DNA from: Sanguinoderma infundibulare
Taxonomy: Eukaryota > Basidiomycota > Agaricomycetes > Polyporales > Polyporaceae
Length of the DNA stretch: 64,000 nt
Assembly (NCBI GenBank): GCA_032821775.1
Contig: JAVLRN010000003.1
Location: 1,364,001-1,428,000 of the forward strand
Direction: 5' to 3'
The notes beneath the pieces were generated by a model, which saw only the letters and a list, made by a program, of their open reading frames with translations, had not been told where the DNA came from and did no database searches. Made by a program: the position numbers and the translations under genes. This document shows positions 1-13,864 of this stretch, piece after piece. How positions within the stretch are numbered: the stretch's first letter is position 1; each line of letters opens with the position of its first letter.

Positions 1-358
1 GATGGGTCGGCCGCATCACCTGTTCGAAGCCTGGAGGTCGCCAGGGCACGATATATTCACACGTCTACGCGTGGATGAGTGCAGCGATACGAAATGCGGC
101 TCCCCGCAGGTTTTGACACAAGCTGTGCAAACTGGCCGTATACTGGTACACACTATGAGCGCGCCTCTCGTGTGGGATCTCCAATGCCCGCTGTCTTCTG
201 ACCCGTCCGTAAGTTTTGTATGCCGCCGTGGCCACTGCGCAATCGGAACATACAACGTTCTAGATGGGACCCCGGAGTCATGTACTTGCAGATGGAACTC
301 ACCTGTCGTGCGTCTGCCAAATCGGAGGTCATGAGGGGTGCGGAAGGGTGCAGGGTTC
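1..358. other. left flank, no gene recognised
   Basis: Short overlapping open frames exist on both strands, but none shows a family motif or a convincing splice pattern. It lies downstream of the p27-like gene and probably holds its 3' untranslated region. A gene truncated by the left edge cannot be excluded. Confidence 0.4.
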
Positions 359-1577
359 CTATTCAAGAAGCGCTTGCTTCTCGCTCCAGAGCAACTGTTT
401 TACTTGAGTAAGGGCCTGCGAAACTTTGGAGATGGCTTCCGCCGTCTGGGTGATTGGTCCGAGGTCGACGATAGGCCCGCTGGCATAGCTGTTTAATCGC
501 TCCGAAAGGACAATGAGGGTGCGGTCGAGGGACTGAGCAGTAGCTTCAAGGGCAGAAGAGGTCGCTGAACCTAGATGCGCAGACTGCAAAAATTTCAATG
601 ACGTCTCTGTCCATCAGCTGGCTAGACACGATACATACAGCGCTCTTGAGGACTTGTTTGGAGGCGACGCCCGCTTGCTGTATGATGGCGGATGAGAGAC
701 TTGCATGGTCAAGGACAAGCTCCCGGCAACATACTGGCTGCAGGGAAACCTCCGGGGAAGCTCTCGTTTTTCCTTTATCTATGGATGATGCCGAAGGAAG
801 GGGAAGGGGAGCAATGACTACTCGATGCGGTGGCCGGAAGGTAGCGGCCGAAGGGGGTGAGGGATCCATAGGCACAAGGCGATCCTGGCCAAAGTCGTCC
901 TTTTCATCAACATACACGACTCCGCAGATCACACATTCCTGCAATGAGCCATATCAATGAAGGAGCGTGTGTTTTCCATTGGGCGCTTCTACTCACCTTC
1001 CTCGGGTCGGTGTTTGCGCCAACCTTTGGGGGACGGACGAGTGGAATACCATAACAATTGGGGCTAGGACATTCGTCTGCCAGCATGGCCCATCCTTTGA
1101 GCATTCTCTTGCCTATCTCGGCGGATGCAGTGTCCGATTGTTGACGGCGGCGAAGAAGCTCAGCGGTGTCCATGACAGGAGCGAAGACGGGTGAACTTGG
1201 AACGTTCGAAACCTCGGTGGGAGGCGTAGACGATCTAGACATCCCGCTGCTGATGGATGCGCTTGAAATAGATTGCACGTCTTGAAAAGCGGCCGCTTTG
1301 GGTGCCGCAGACGTTCGCGAAAATCGAGGACTAGATGGACTTGGAGCGGCCCCGGAGGTCGGAGCGGGATCGCAGTTGACGCAGAAGTGAGTTTCAATGG
1401 CAGCGGATGGGGGAGACCTCATCAATGGCACTTTTGAGCACTTTGGGCAGATCCTGTCGGTCAGAATCTGAGAACTATTTGGTCAGAAAGGCGGGGAATA
1501 CACGCGACGAACATACGCACCCAACTCTTTAGCATATACTCGGCCAACCTGCCAGAAACGTCGATCACGGTGGCCAT
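359..1577 (-). CDS. p27 autoantigen-type (SSSCA1/ZNRD2 family) zinc-binding protein with two zinc modules
   Basis: The spliced gene has four exons. It starts at the ATG complementary to 1575-1577 (MATVIDVSGRLAEYMLKSW) and ends at a TAG at 359-361. Two copies of the p27 pattern (a Gly/Lys-Trp helix, then two Cys pairs) are visible. The first is MLKSW...ICPKC...LMR...CVNC. The second is MLKGWAMLADECPSPNC...PLVRPP, continued across an intron (donor at 996, acceptor before 938) by ECVICG. A Ser/Pro/Ala-rich linker separates them and a mainly helical tail follows. Human ZNRD2/SSSCA1 is a small protein of unclear, tankyrase- and mitosis-linked role, so no precise function is claimed. The gene is divergent to the EDEM gene, about 296 bp away. 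The domain call is firm; the exact intron near 584-638 is less so. Confidence 0.78.
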
Positions 1578-1873
1578 GTTGTTCGGTGTTCGCTGCGATG
1601 TTAGCCGATGGGAAGGCTGTTGCGTGCAGGACGGCGCGAGACAGAGACGGAGATGGTGGTCGAGTGCAAGCCGGACCGAGTTGCCAAAAGCCTCTCAAGG
1701 CTCGGATGCCGCAGTGGACGGTCGCGGAGAACGTCTGTTCTCGGGGTCACGTGCACTCGCGACTGGACTTCCACGTCGATCGGGAAAGCATTGGCTGCCC
1801 CGCCACCGACGTTGCTCTCTTGCTCACCGCGTCGTTCGCCTGGCTCCCTCTTTGCTCCCTGGGACGGTTCTGT

Positions 1874-4800
1874 ATGAAGTGGCCCATTCTCTGGCCCGCA
1901 GGTCTCCTTGCTCTCCTCATCGCCGGCCTCGACAGTCACTGGTTGTCTTCTGGGTCTGCACATGCATTCGCTGAGGGCGCGCGCTGGACAAGCGGTCGCA
2001 AACTAGCCGTCAGGTATGGGTCTTCGTGTTCTCGAAGCTGTCTGCTATATGCGCCATCCCAGGGACCAAGTGCGCGCATTGTGGCACCATGGCTTCGACA
2101 GTTACATGAGATTCGGTGCGTCTCCGTCTGCTTCAAGTTCCCCGTTCGAGAAACGTTTCAATGACATGCTGTCTCCCCCAGCCTTCCCGTTGGATGAGGT
2201 ACGTTTCTCGCATCTTGTTCCCACAGGTTCTCAAATCTGTCTCAAGCTTGCTCCCCTCTCATGTACGGGTCGAGGGCCGAATTGGCATAATCCGTACGTA
2301 ATGTCTTCTACCCATGGCCGAAGTGACGCTCAATAACGAGCATCTCAGCGCCGACATTGCCTCCAACGATGTGGCCGGCAACTTTTCCGTAACCCTTATC
2401 GATGCGCTCGACACCTTCGTGGTCCTCAACGACCCGCCTGGATTCGAGAACGCGGTCCGGAACATTATCCGATGGGTCTCGTTCAATGTGAACACCAAAC
2501 CTCAAGTATTTGAAACGACAATACGAGTCCTCGGTGGCCTTCTCTCAGGCCACATATTTGCTAACAAAACAGATCAACCGTTTCATTTACCATGGTACCG
2601 GGGCGAGCTCTTGGACTTGGCACACGACCTTGGCCTCCGTTTGTTACCCGCCTTCTCCACACCCACGGGTATGCCCTTTGCTAGGGTATGGTCTCACGGC
2701 ATAATACAATGGTCATCGTTTGACTCTAGCACAGATCAACTTGCGTCACGGATTGCATAGGGGGGAGTCTATGGACAGCTGTGCGTACAACATCCGTGGC
2801 CTAGCGCGAGTCTTCTGACCTTCCACAGGTACGGCTGGAGCGGGTTCGCTCATCCTCGAGTTTGGTGCATTGAGTCGCCTAACCGGCGATGACCGATTCG
2901 AGAAGGCGGCTTACAAGGCCTTCTTTGCCCTGTGGAATCGCAGATCGGACATAGGTCTTGTAGGCAATACCGTCAATATATTTAATGGAGTACGTCCAAG
3001 AATTGGTCGAGTGACTCTTGTAAGTTGTATAACACTATGCTATAACAGCTTTGGTTACATCCCGAAGTCAACGGCATAGGTGCTGGCATCGACTCGTTCT
3101 ATGAATATGCCCTCAAGTGGTACATTATGAGTGGTAAGTCCTTCCAGATTCCACCCGTGGTTTCTGCATTGCTTACAAGCGCCTCACTAGGCGAGGTCGA
3201 GTTTCTCGACGTGTGGCATGAGGCATATGCTTCTGTCATGAGGTATTCTAGGTCACCAGATGGCTATTGGGTGAGCATCGGTCAATCGCTCTCCAAGGAT
3301 ACACCTAACGGAGACCCAAGTATCGAAACGTGAACATCTTCACGGTAAGAACGTTCGAGACTATCCTTTCACATCTTGTTTGCTTAACGCCGTCTAGGGT
3401 GATGCCCAGTACTCGACCGTCGACTCGTTGTCTGCTTTCTGGCCTGGCCTGCAGGTGCTCGCAGGCGACGTTGAGAACGCCATCAGGGCACACCTAGTCT
3501 GTGGGCCGCTTCCTGTTCTCACCCTACTTTCATGTCTCACGTAAAGCTGCAGACTGGAACTTGTGGCGTGGGTTTGCTGGATTACCAGAAGTCTGGGATA
3601 TGAACTTCCGCACGGCGACATCGTTGCAATACCCCCTGCGGCCAGGTCTGCATTGATCCACCCCTTCGTTAACGTGTTTCTAAATCGCCGTTGTAGAATT
3701 CGTTGAATCGACCTGGTACTTGTATCGGGTAAGGGTGGGCATACCCCTGACAAAATATGTTAACTTACCATTGATCAGGCAACTCGCGACCCATTCTACC
3801 TCGATGTCGGCGGTAGGTATACCAATCCTAGAATAGGTGTGCTCTCTTTAGTAACTGACCATTCCACGCAGCTCGGATTCTGTATGACCTCATCCGGAGG
3901 TCAAAGGTGGACTGCGGACTGGCGGGCATCAGAGACCTCCGTGACAACGCGCAAGACGATCGGATGGAGTCCTTCGTGCTCTCAGAAACGCTCAAGGCAT
4001 GCCATGCGCATCGTTGTGTTGCATTTACATGACTCATCGGCAACCCCGTGCGCTTACAGTACCTTTACCTCCTCTTTGACGAGGACAATGCCTTGCACTC
4101 CGACGACTCGCATTGGGTCTTCACGACCGAAGGCCACATCCTCACCCTCGATCCTCAACACATCAAGCCGGTATCTGTCGCGCGCAGGAAGCTCCGCAAG
4201 GCCGAGAACCACCAATGCCCAGCCTATCAAGTTCCCATTCTCGCGTGGGACGACTGGGATGCCGAAACCGGCCTGCGCGGCGGCGTCCTCGACCGCACCG
4301 ACGTCGATTACACGCGCGAGCTCGTCGGACGGGCGGTGTCCGAGCACGACCAGAAGCTGTGGACGCCTGACGGGTGGTGCTCAATCCCCAAGCACGAGCC
4401 CTACGTGAGTCATATAGTAGCGTGTCTCTAAACCAAGAACGCTAACAGCAAGCATATGCGCAGACTTACGACTTTGTTCTGTCGCAAGACGGTGGGGGCG
4501 TGCCCGAAGACCTTCACCCGTCAAGTGATAAGATGGAGACACTTGCGGACGGTTACATCGTGCACAACGTGACTGGGATTCGGGTCCAGATCGTCAGTCG
4601 GCTAGATGGCAAAGGCTACGACATCGCCAAGCGTGAGTCGTTGCGGAAATGTGATCGCTCGAGCTCTCGCTGATGCACGCTGTAGTGGGACCGTACGCTA
4701 TCAAGTCCGGGCAGAAGATATACTTCAACGATTCTTCGCTCGTCCTCGCACCCGCCGGCTCAAAAGAGCAGGGATCGTCGGCCAAACGTGCACCCGAAGT

Positions 4801-5482
4801 CGGCCTACGGCTTTACCTCGACTACGTCGACCCTATGCTCCAGCTCGGCAACGCCGGGATGGGGATTCAAGACGTCATCACCGAGACGAGCGTCGTGGCC
4901 GCGACGGCCCTCTTCGCTGGCGATCCCACCACGAGCCCTCCGCTGCGCTTCGGTCACGGGCTCGGGGATGGCGTGCGCGTCGTTCGGTCTCTGGATGACC
5001 CGCTCGGGTGCTCCGAGTACGGCTACGCCCTCCTCGCGCACGAGGCTATCGTGGTCGACCGCGGTGGGTGCACGTTCCTCGAGAAGCTCGTGTTCGCGCA
5101 GCGCGCGGGCGCGTCTGGCGTCGTCGTGCTCGGCACCGAGGAGTTCCACATCAACCCGTCGGCGGACAGGAAGGAGCTGGACGCGGCGGGCCCGCAGGTG
5201 AACGACGTCGCGGTCGTCGTCCTGCGCAAGGGCGACGCGGACCAGGTCTCGCAGATGCTCGACTCGGCGGAGCGGCTCGGGCTGGGCACGGTCAAGCTCG
5301 TGGTAGAGCCCTGGGGCGGTCCTGCGGACGTGGATAAGCATCGTGGACGGGGAGGTGCGCCGGGCGGCCAGACGGACGAGTCAGCCCAGGAGCCGAAGAA
5401 GCCGACACCGACGGACGACCCGACACGCGTGTTGTATCTCAATAACCATCCCTTGCTTAACACGAGGCTGATAGTCTACTGA
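1874..5482 (+). CDS. EDEM/Htm1-like alpha-1,2-mannosidase (GH47) with C-terminal PA domain
   Basis: This is an ER lectin-type mannosidase that trims Man from misfolded glycoproteins to mark them for ER-associated degradation. The chosen ATG gives a hydrophobic signal sequence ([18 protein letters not shown]). After several short introns the GH47 fold follows. Visible motifs are [79 protein letters not shown], and near the end of the domain [14 protein letters not shown], carrying the Thr-Glu of the calcium site. The C-terminal third contains a protease-associated domain ([28 protein letters not shown]), as in fungal Mnl1/Htm1 and animal EDEM3. The protein ends LNTRLIVY, so no HDEL/KDEL retrieval signal is visible; retention through a partner such as a PDI is the usual alternative. 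At least ten introns make inner splice sites approximate. Confidence 0.92.
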
Positions 5483-5600
5483 TATGCGGGGTGCCTTCTA
5501 GTGGGACGGATAGGAATTCATAGACTTCTGGTATACCCCTCATACATCTAGCTTAATGTCGCCCGCCTGCTGGTGTGCTTCTTGACGGCGGCCGGGTCTT

Positions 5601-6347
5601 CTAGTCGTCGACTTTGACGATCGAATACATGGGCGCGTCGAGCTTCGACGCCGCCTGGAGGAAGGTGAGCTCGATGATGAAGAGGTACTCGAGGGTCTTC
5701 CCCCCAAGCTTGGCCACGAGCTCGCCAGCCGCCTTCGCGGAGCCCCCTGCGACGATCGTCAGCCACGCTCTCTCTCGCACGCACAGCAGATGCCCAAAAC
5801 AATTCCGCGCACCAGTGGCGATAAGGTCGTCGATGACGACGACCGTTTGCCCAGGTTTGATCGCGTCCGCCTGCATCTCGAAAACGTCCTGACAGCCACA
5901 ACCAGCCAACTCGTTCAGGTTCTCCGCTTCTGTGGAGAAGAACACGTTTACGTACCACACCGTACTCCTTCTCGTACTCCGCACGGACGGTCTCCCCAGG
6001 AAGCTTGCCCTTCTTTCGGACGGGCACGAACGCGGCACCGAGCCTCATCGCGATAATGGGTCCGAGCAGGAATCCCCGCGCGTCCAGGCCGACGACGACA
6101 TCGATCTTCTTGGTCGGGGATTGACCGATGGTGTGCGAGGTCAATCGGTGCACAAAGTGGGTGATGAGCGTCTCAAACGCGACGGGGTCTCGAAGGAGGG
6201 GGAAGATGTCCAGGAAGACGATGCCCTGTTTGCGAAGGCATCAATCCTGGGAACAACTACGAAGGCGCATGTGCGATATACTTTCTTGGGCCAGTCGGGG
6301 AATGGTCGCAGGAGACTCCTCAATGACTCGACGTCGGCCATGGTCAC
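5601..6347 (-). CDS. adenine phosphoribosyltransferase
   Basis: This purine-salvage enzyme joins adenine to PRPP to give AMP. Start codon candidates are at 6347 (MTMADVESL) and 6341 (MADVESL). Family landmarks in order: LLRPFPDWPKK, then after an intron GIVFLDIFPLLRDP, VVGLDARGFLLGPIIAMRLG, FVPVRKKGKLPGET, EYEKEYG, and after a second intron DVFEMQADAIKPGQ. The PRPP-binding loop VVVIDDLIATGAR follows, and the chain ends IVKVDD with the stop at 5601-5603. The size fits the usual short APRT class. The middle intron removes a stretch near 5895-5985. Its 5' end is divergent from no close gene; the eS1 gene lies upstream in the same orientation. Confidence 0.92.
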
Positions 6348-6605
6348 GGAGATGAAGAGCTTTCGAAGTACACAGGCTCGGGGTGGACCACCGATGATAA
6401 TTTTCGGTTAGATCGATCTTGGGAAGTGATCTGCCATCTTCAGTCCCACTCATGCTCGCGACATTCGCGACATTCCACCGACTCAAACGGCGCAAACAGA
6501 TCGTACAAATGCGAGGTCATGATCATAGATTGTCATACCCTTGTAGCATAAAAAGAAGAGATCATGTGCAGCGGGGGGATACAAGGATCGACAACAACTA
6601 AGATT

Positions 6606-7611
6606 TTACACAGACTCCAGGATCTCGGGCTCCTTGAAGTCCTTGACTACACGAGTGCCAGTCTCCTGCAAAGGTGCAAACACATGAGCACGACATTCAA
6701 GGGAGCGATGATAAGGTACTCACGTCTGTCGACTCGCCGTGGAGCTCAAGAAGCTTCGACACATCGAGCTTGGGTGCCTTGAGGATCTTGGCCTTGTGGA
6801 CGTAGACGTTCTGCAGGGGGTAGATGCTCCTCGCCGCCTTCTCAATCTCACGACCAATCGCCTCCGGCACGAACTTCTGGACAAGCTCCTTCAAATCACA
6901 GCTCGTCGCCTCCCGGGTCATGATCTCGAACATCTTTTTCCGGATCTCCCGGATTTGCGACGACTGCGCATACGTGGTCTTGCGGACCTGCGATGGTCGA
7001 CGCTTGGTGAAACCGATCGCAAATAGACGGAGGAGGTAGCCGTCGGTCGTCTTCACGTCGACGTGCGCCTCGATGAGGGTCTGCCACTTGCGGACGAGGG
7101 AGCGGAGCTTGTCCGAGGTGAAGCTCATGCCATGGAAGTTGGTCAGGCAGTTCTTGCCCTGGACCTCGTCAACCCGGAGCTTGATCTTGCGGAAGGACTG
7201 CTCCTCATCCTTGTTGAGATCGGCGAGGGAAACCTCGATAATACGGCCCTTCAGGGAATCGTTGGCATTCCCTACATGCAAAATAAGAGAATATCTTGGA
7301 GCAGGAAAACGAAGGAGCACGTACTGAGACCCTGAGATCTGTTCACAAGAGTCTTGCCAACGTTTTTGACCTCGAAGATTGAGGGGGCCTTGAGGTCGTA
7401 CCAGTCTGGAGACGCATGCATTCAATACCAGATACGAGGATACACTAACAGCACGACTGACCCTTGCGGGAGAAGGGGTCGACGACCTTCTTCTTGATGC
7501 CCTTTTTGCCCTTGGACAAACGCTTGTTCTACACGCACTCAGCAGTCAGAACTTGGCCCCAAATGGCATTCAAATCTTCAGGGTTGCGTGACAGACCTTT
7601 CCTACGGCCAT
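6606..7611 (-). CDS. rps1: 40S ribosomal protein eS1 (S3A type)
   Basis: This is a structural protein of the small ribosomal subunit near the mRNA exit. A very short first exon encodes MAVGK; later exons give [19 protein letters not shown], the [10 protein letters not shown] segment, [46 protein letters not shown] and the end EPEILESV, with TAA at 6606-6608. A tiny ATG exon followed by an intron is typical of fungal ribosomal protein genes. The 5' end faces ATG10 across about 190 bp, so the two genes probably share a promoter region. Confidence 0.95.
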
Positions 7612-7798
7612 GGTGGGTTAAGTGAGGGATGCGGCAGAGGAGGACCGCGGGGGAGGAGCCGGCAGTTGGACGGGCTGAGACTTGGGATGCGGGAGTAGCA
7701 CAGACGCGCAGGGGACAGGCAAGGCTGTGGGAATCTCCCCGGTGGCTTGAACCTTATTTCTGCAGCTGCACAGTGCGGTTCCCACGCTGCGTCGGACG
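7612..7798. promoter_or_regulatory. bidirectional promoter between eS1 and ATG10
   Basis: The two start codons face away from each other across 187 bp, which must hold both promoters and both 5' leaders. No clear TATA box is seen on either strand. Confidence 0.5.
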
Positions 7799-8558
7799 AT
7801 GGCCACCACTCTCACCCGCTCCCAGTTCGACCAGGCGTGCAAGGCCTATGTCGCTGCTCATCCCAATGCACAGTCCTCTGACGTGAAACGCTACCCCTCT
7901 GGTTGGGCCTGGGAGGAACATCCTGTACGCCCACAGCACTTGGATCCAAAGCGCTGCATCTCATGGAGTCCAGTATGTTGCCAATCTCGGCTATCTCTCG
8001 AGAACCATCCATCTTGCCCGGGCACCTGTCCATGTTACCGACTGCGAGGATGAGGATGGTTTTGTGGAGCTGATTGCAGAAGACGACGATGCGACACTCA
8101 ACACTTCGGGAGATCTTTTGACATGCAAGCAGTACATCGTCCACTCTGCTACTTTTAGCGTTCCGACCTTCTACTTCACCCTCCACGACGCAAGTGCGTG
8201 TACAGTCTCGTGTCCTTGTTTCCTATCGCTCACGATAGAAGTCGATCCAGGCGGGTCCCCATTGCCATTGGACGCGATCGTCAAGTCTTCGCTTTTCCGA
8301 CCTCATGCCCTCCCCTCCGCCGACGGAAACACATTCGCTGTGACCTTGCCCGAGTCTTCCTTCGCGCTGCTGTCGCAAGGAGATCACCCAACGCTCGGCA
8401 CTCCGTCGTGGTACTTTCACCCGTGTCACACGGCTGAAGTTGTGGGGGAGATCCTGGCGGAAGTCGACGGCGGTCGGGAGGACATGGTGCGGTGGCTGGA
8501 GGCGTGGTTCATGGTCATGAGTAACATTGTGGACTTTTTCGGGGGAAGTGCAGCATGA
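7799..8558 (+). CDS. ATG10: ATG10, E2-like enzyme that conjugates ATG12 to ATG5
   Basis: ATG10 accepts ATG12 from ATG7 on a cysteine and passes it to a lysine of ATG5 during autophagosome formation. The N-terminus is MATTLTRSQFDQACKAYV, followed by a helix ending SGWAWEEHP. Later exons give GYLSRTIHLARAP, FVELIAEDDDA, EYIVHS-like (QYIVHSATFSVPTFYFTLHD) and the catalytic block WYFHPCHTAEVVGEIL, with the His-Pro-Cys signature carrying the active cysteine. The end is WLEAWFMVMSNIVDFFG. Two or three short introns are present. Length (about 200 residues) matches the family. The HPC motif together with the W-F-x-x-x-x-x-V region makes ATG10 more likely than ATG3, which is longer. Confidence 0.88.
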
Positions 8559-8677
8559 CATATATTTCCGCGTGTTATGTGTGTTGAGCGAGCGGATCCG
8601 GAGCGCTAGAATCAGCTGTCGGGGCCGGTGTCGGGAGATGGGTCGGGCGGGCGTGGCTTGCCGATCGTCTTATGCAG

Positions 8678-8684
8678 CTATAAA
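8678..8684 (+). promoter_or_regulatory. distal TATA-like box upstream of the thiolase gene
   Basis: CTATAAA lies 171 bp before the first thiolase ATG. A start site 25-35 bp downstream would give a transcript that contains the first ATG at 8855. Confidence 0.4.
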
Positions 8685-8784
8685 CCCGGTGGTCTCATCC
8701 CATCCATTCCTAACGACGCTCACAACCCCTAGCACGACAAGGGTGCGGCTGTGGTCTTGTTAATTGCACGGCCTCGTACGATAG

Positions 8785-10932
<2,148 letters not shown>

Positions 10933-13455
10933 ATGGCTTCTCTACAAGCTCGGATGTTCTCGGAGAAGCGCCATTCGGACGAGAAGACGGGGTCACCAGA
11001 CGAGGAGAAGGGCGGGTTCGACGCAGTCGGGACGGTCTCTGTTGTGGAGAGCACAGAGGGCGATGAAGCGTTGCATCTTGTCGGGAGGGAGCGGTCGGCG
11101 CAGTTTAGCGAAGAGTACAACAGGAAGCTGAGGAGGAAGCTGGTGCGTGCTGTAAAGAGTTACGCACAGTTATCTTCCACGTCATTGATCCCAAGTCCGA
11201 TATGCACAGGATCGAATCGTGCCGCCGTTATGTGCTGCTGTATACTTTACGCAATTCCTGTGGGTTTCCCGAATTGCCCGAGTGACCAGCGAATTCATCG
11301 TTCGGATAGGGACAAGACCTCGCTGAACTATGCGAGGTAATGCAAAGGCACTTCGTACCCCGTATGATTTCTAAATGGGTTCGCAGTATCATGGGCTTCC
11401 CCATCACCGGTCAGGTAATGGCCTTCGCAATAACTAGTTGGAGTGGAAGAATTGATCGCCTTGCATTTTGTAGAAATACAACTTGGTTTCGCTCGCTTTT
11501 TACCTCGGTAAGCGTTCCATGGCTGCTGGTTAGCTGTCCCCATGCTCATGGGCCATATCCCCGTAGGATTTCTAGTGTGGGAGTTTCCGACGGTGTACAT
11601 CTCTCAGAAGCTGAGGGTATGTTCATTGAAGCATGTAGAACCTCGCCTTCGCTGACCGTTTATGCAGGTCGCGAAGTACCTCGGCGCAAACATCATCGTC
11701 TGGGGTATCATCCTCATGTGCCATGCAGCGGCTTCGTCGTTCGGGGCATTCTTCGCATTGCGTTTCCTGCTTGGTAAGTAATACTTCACCTCCAAATGAA
11801 AGCAGCTGACCTTGCACTAGGGATGTGCGAGAGCTGCGTAGCACCCATTCTCATCTTGATCATCTCGATGTTCTACAAGAAAGACGAGCAGGTGCGTAGG
11901 CGTCAAGCATTGAGACTTCTGACTAGGGCTGACCGTGTCGTAGGCGACACGTATATCATGGTTCTACGTCATGGTAAGTGGTTGCATTTACCTACATTGC
12001 TGTGGGCCCTGACTCGGTTTCGCAGAACGGTATGACAATGGAGGGCTTCCACTTTCAACGCAAGGCTCACCATTCGCAGGCCTCACTCAGGTGTTCGGAG
12101 GCTTCATCGCGTACGGCATTTCGTTCGACGACGGTCACCTCCTCGCGCCGTATAAGATCATCTACACGCTGCTAGGTGGCATGGCCATCCTGGTAGGAGT
12201 CTGCGTCGTAGTCTGGATGCCAGACTCCCCCGTCCATGCTCGGATCCTGACAAAGGAGGAACGCATCGCTGCCCTCGAGCGTGTCCGAGACGACCAAGGT
12301 GGCACGGAGAACAAGAAGCTGAAGAAGGACCAGGTCGTCGAGGCGCTCACCGACATCAGGACTTGGTTGATCGCGCTCACGACATTGCTGAGTAAGTGGC
12401 ATTATTGCGCCCAACTACGAACCGGCGATGCTAATTCCTCTCCAGCCAGTATTCCCAATGGTGGCTTGAGCAACTGTACGTGACTGTAGTCCATATATGC
12501 GATGACGAACTTGCTGCTCAACCTGTCCATAGTCAGCAACCTCATCATCAAGGGATTTGGTTATACGTGAGCTTACCATATGACCTTCATCCCGTCTGCT
12601 TCTACTCAACCCTGGCCATCGCAAGCTCGAGACAAACGTTAATATTGTCCACGCCTGCTGGTCTGGTGGCCTGTGTTACCACGCTGCTATGTGGCTGGTA
12701 CTCGGATAGAAAGGTTCGTAATGCGACGAACGACCCGCTACCTTCACTTACCCATGCGTAGAACGAGCGGATGATCCCCATCGTATTTTGCCTCATCCCC
12801 ACCATCGTAGGTTCGGCCATGCTGATCGGGTTGAACAACTCCGGCAACAAAGGGGCTCTCCTGTTTGGTGAGTATGGTCGCGCCGTCCGTGCATGGCTGT
12901 AAAGTTGACACGCCGAGGGGCCGACTACGATAGCGAGCTACCTGATTGGTACATTCGGCAGCGCGCTGGCGTCAGTATATGCGTACAACGCCAGCAACAC
13001 CAGCGGACACACAAAGAAGGTAACGTGATGCCCATTTCCACCGACGCATCGTTCGCTCACACAATCGCAATGCCCTCAAGAACACCATCAACGCCATCAC
13101 TTTGGTCATGTTCAGCATAGGCAACGTCATCGGCACGGAGATCTTCCAGCCCAAGGACGCGCCGGCATATATTCCCGGCAAGATCGCCATCATGGTCTTG
13201 CTGACCGTGCAGCTTTTCGTCTCCTTCCTGTTGCGCTGGGTCAACCTCCGGCTCAACGCCAAGAAGAAGGCGCGTCTGGAAGAGGAGAAGGCGAAGCGGG
13301 GCTGGACGGACGAGGAGATGCAGAAGGAGCGCGAGCGGCACGCGTTCCTGGACTTGACGGACAAGCAGTACGTAACTGCTCCCGCCTCCGCGATTGTCTT
13401 TTGGTGAAGTGCTGATTGATTGTGCAGGAATATCTTTTTCGTGTACACCGCGTAA
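10933..13455 (+). CDS. MFS transporter, Dal5/allantoate-permease type, tandem copy 1
   Basis: This is a plasma-membrane anion:cation symporter-type permease (ACS/Dal5 group, whose members import allantoate, nicotinate, pantothenate or similar acids). An acidic cytosolic N-terminus (MASLQARMFSEKRHSDEK) leads to EALHLVGRERSAQFSEEYNRKLRRKL, then after an intron DRIVPPLCAAVYFTQ. Later exons give SIMGFPITGQ, MCESCVAPILILIISMFYKK, ATRISWFYVM, a central loop KEERIAALERVRDDQGGTEN, and the C-terminal loop KKKARLEEEKAKRGWTDEEM. The chain ends NIFFVYTA with TAA at 13453-13455. About a dozen introns fragment it. A very similar gene follows in the same orientation 409 bp downstream. The substrate cannot be read from sequence. 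Confidence 0.87.
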
Positions 13456-13864
13456 GATAGTGGATATGAAGCCAAGGACGCTCGGCGGCGTTATTCGAAC
13501 TCATCGACGCTGTGCCGTATGAATTCTGAGCTTTGCACTGCTCATATGGGTATCGATCTCAGGTGTAAGAAGACAGAGTTGTGTCCCATGGGCATGACCT
13601 GCTTTGCACACGAAGGTGCCGAAATACGCGAATACCGAAGAGCCCAGCCTCCAAGCAGCGGCAGATAGCTTATCGTTGAACCTATATCAGTCCGTGAGTT
13701 CTCTCCAGCATCTCACGCGCAGGCTGTGGTCATCGGTCTAAGATTAGGTTCCAGGGCTTGCGTAGTGACCTTCATATCGCCGGTCATAAGATATGCTCGA
13801 GCACGCTTAAAAGGTTTGTAGGGGAGGAGGCGAGGATGGCGTCGCTATCGCCCGATTTACTGCC
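13456..13864 (+). other. intergenic between the tandem permeases
   Basis: No gene seen. It must hold the terminator of copy 1 and the promoter of copy 2. Confidence 0.6.
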
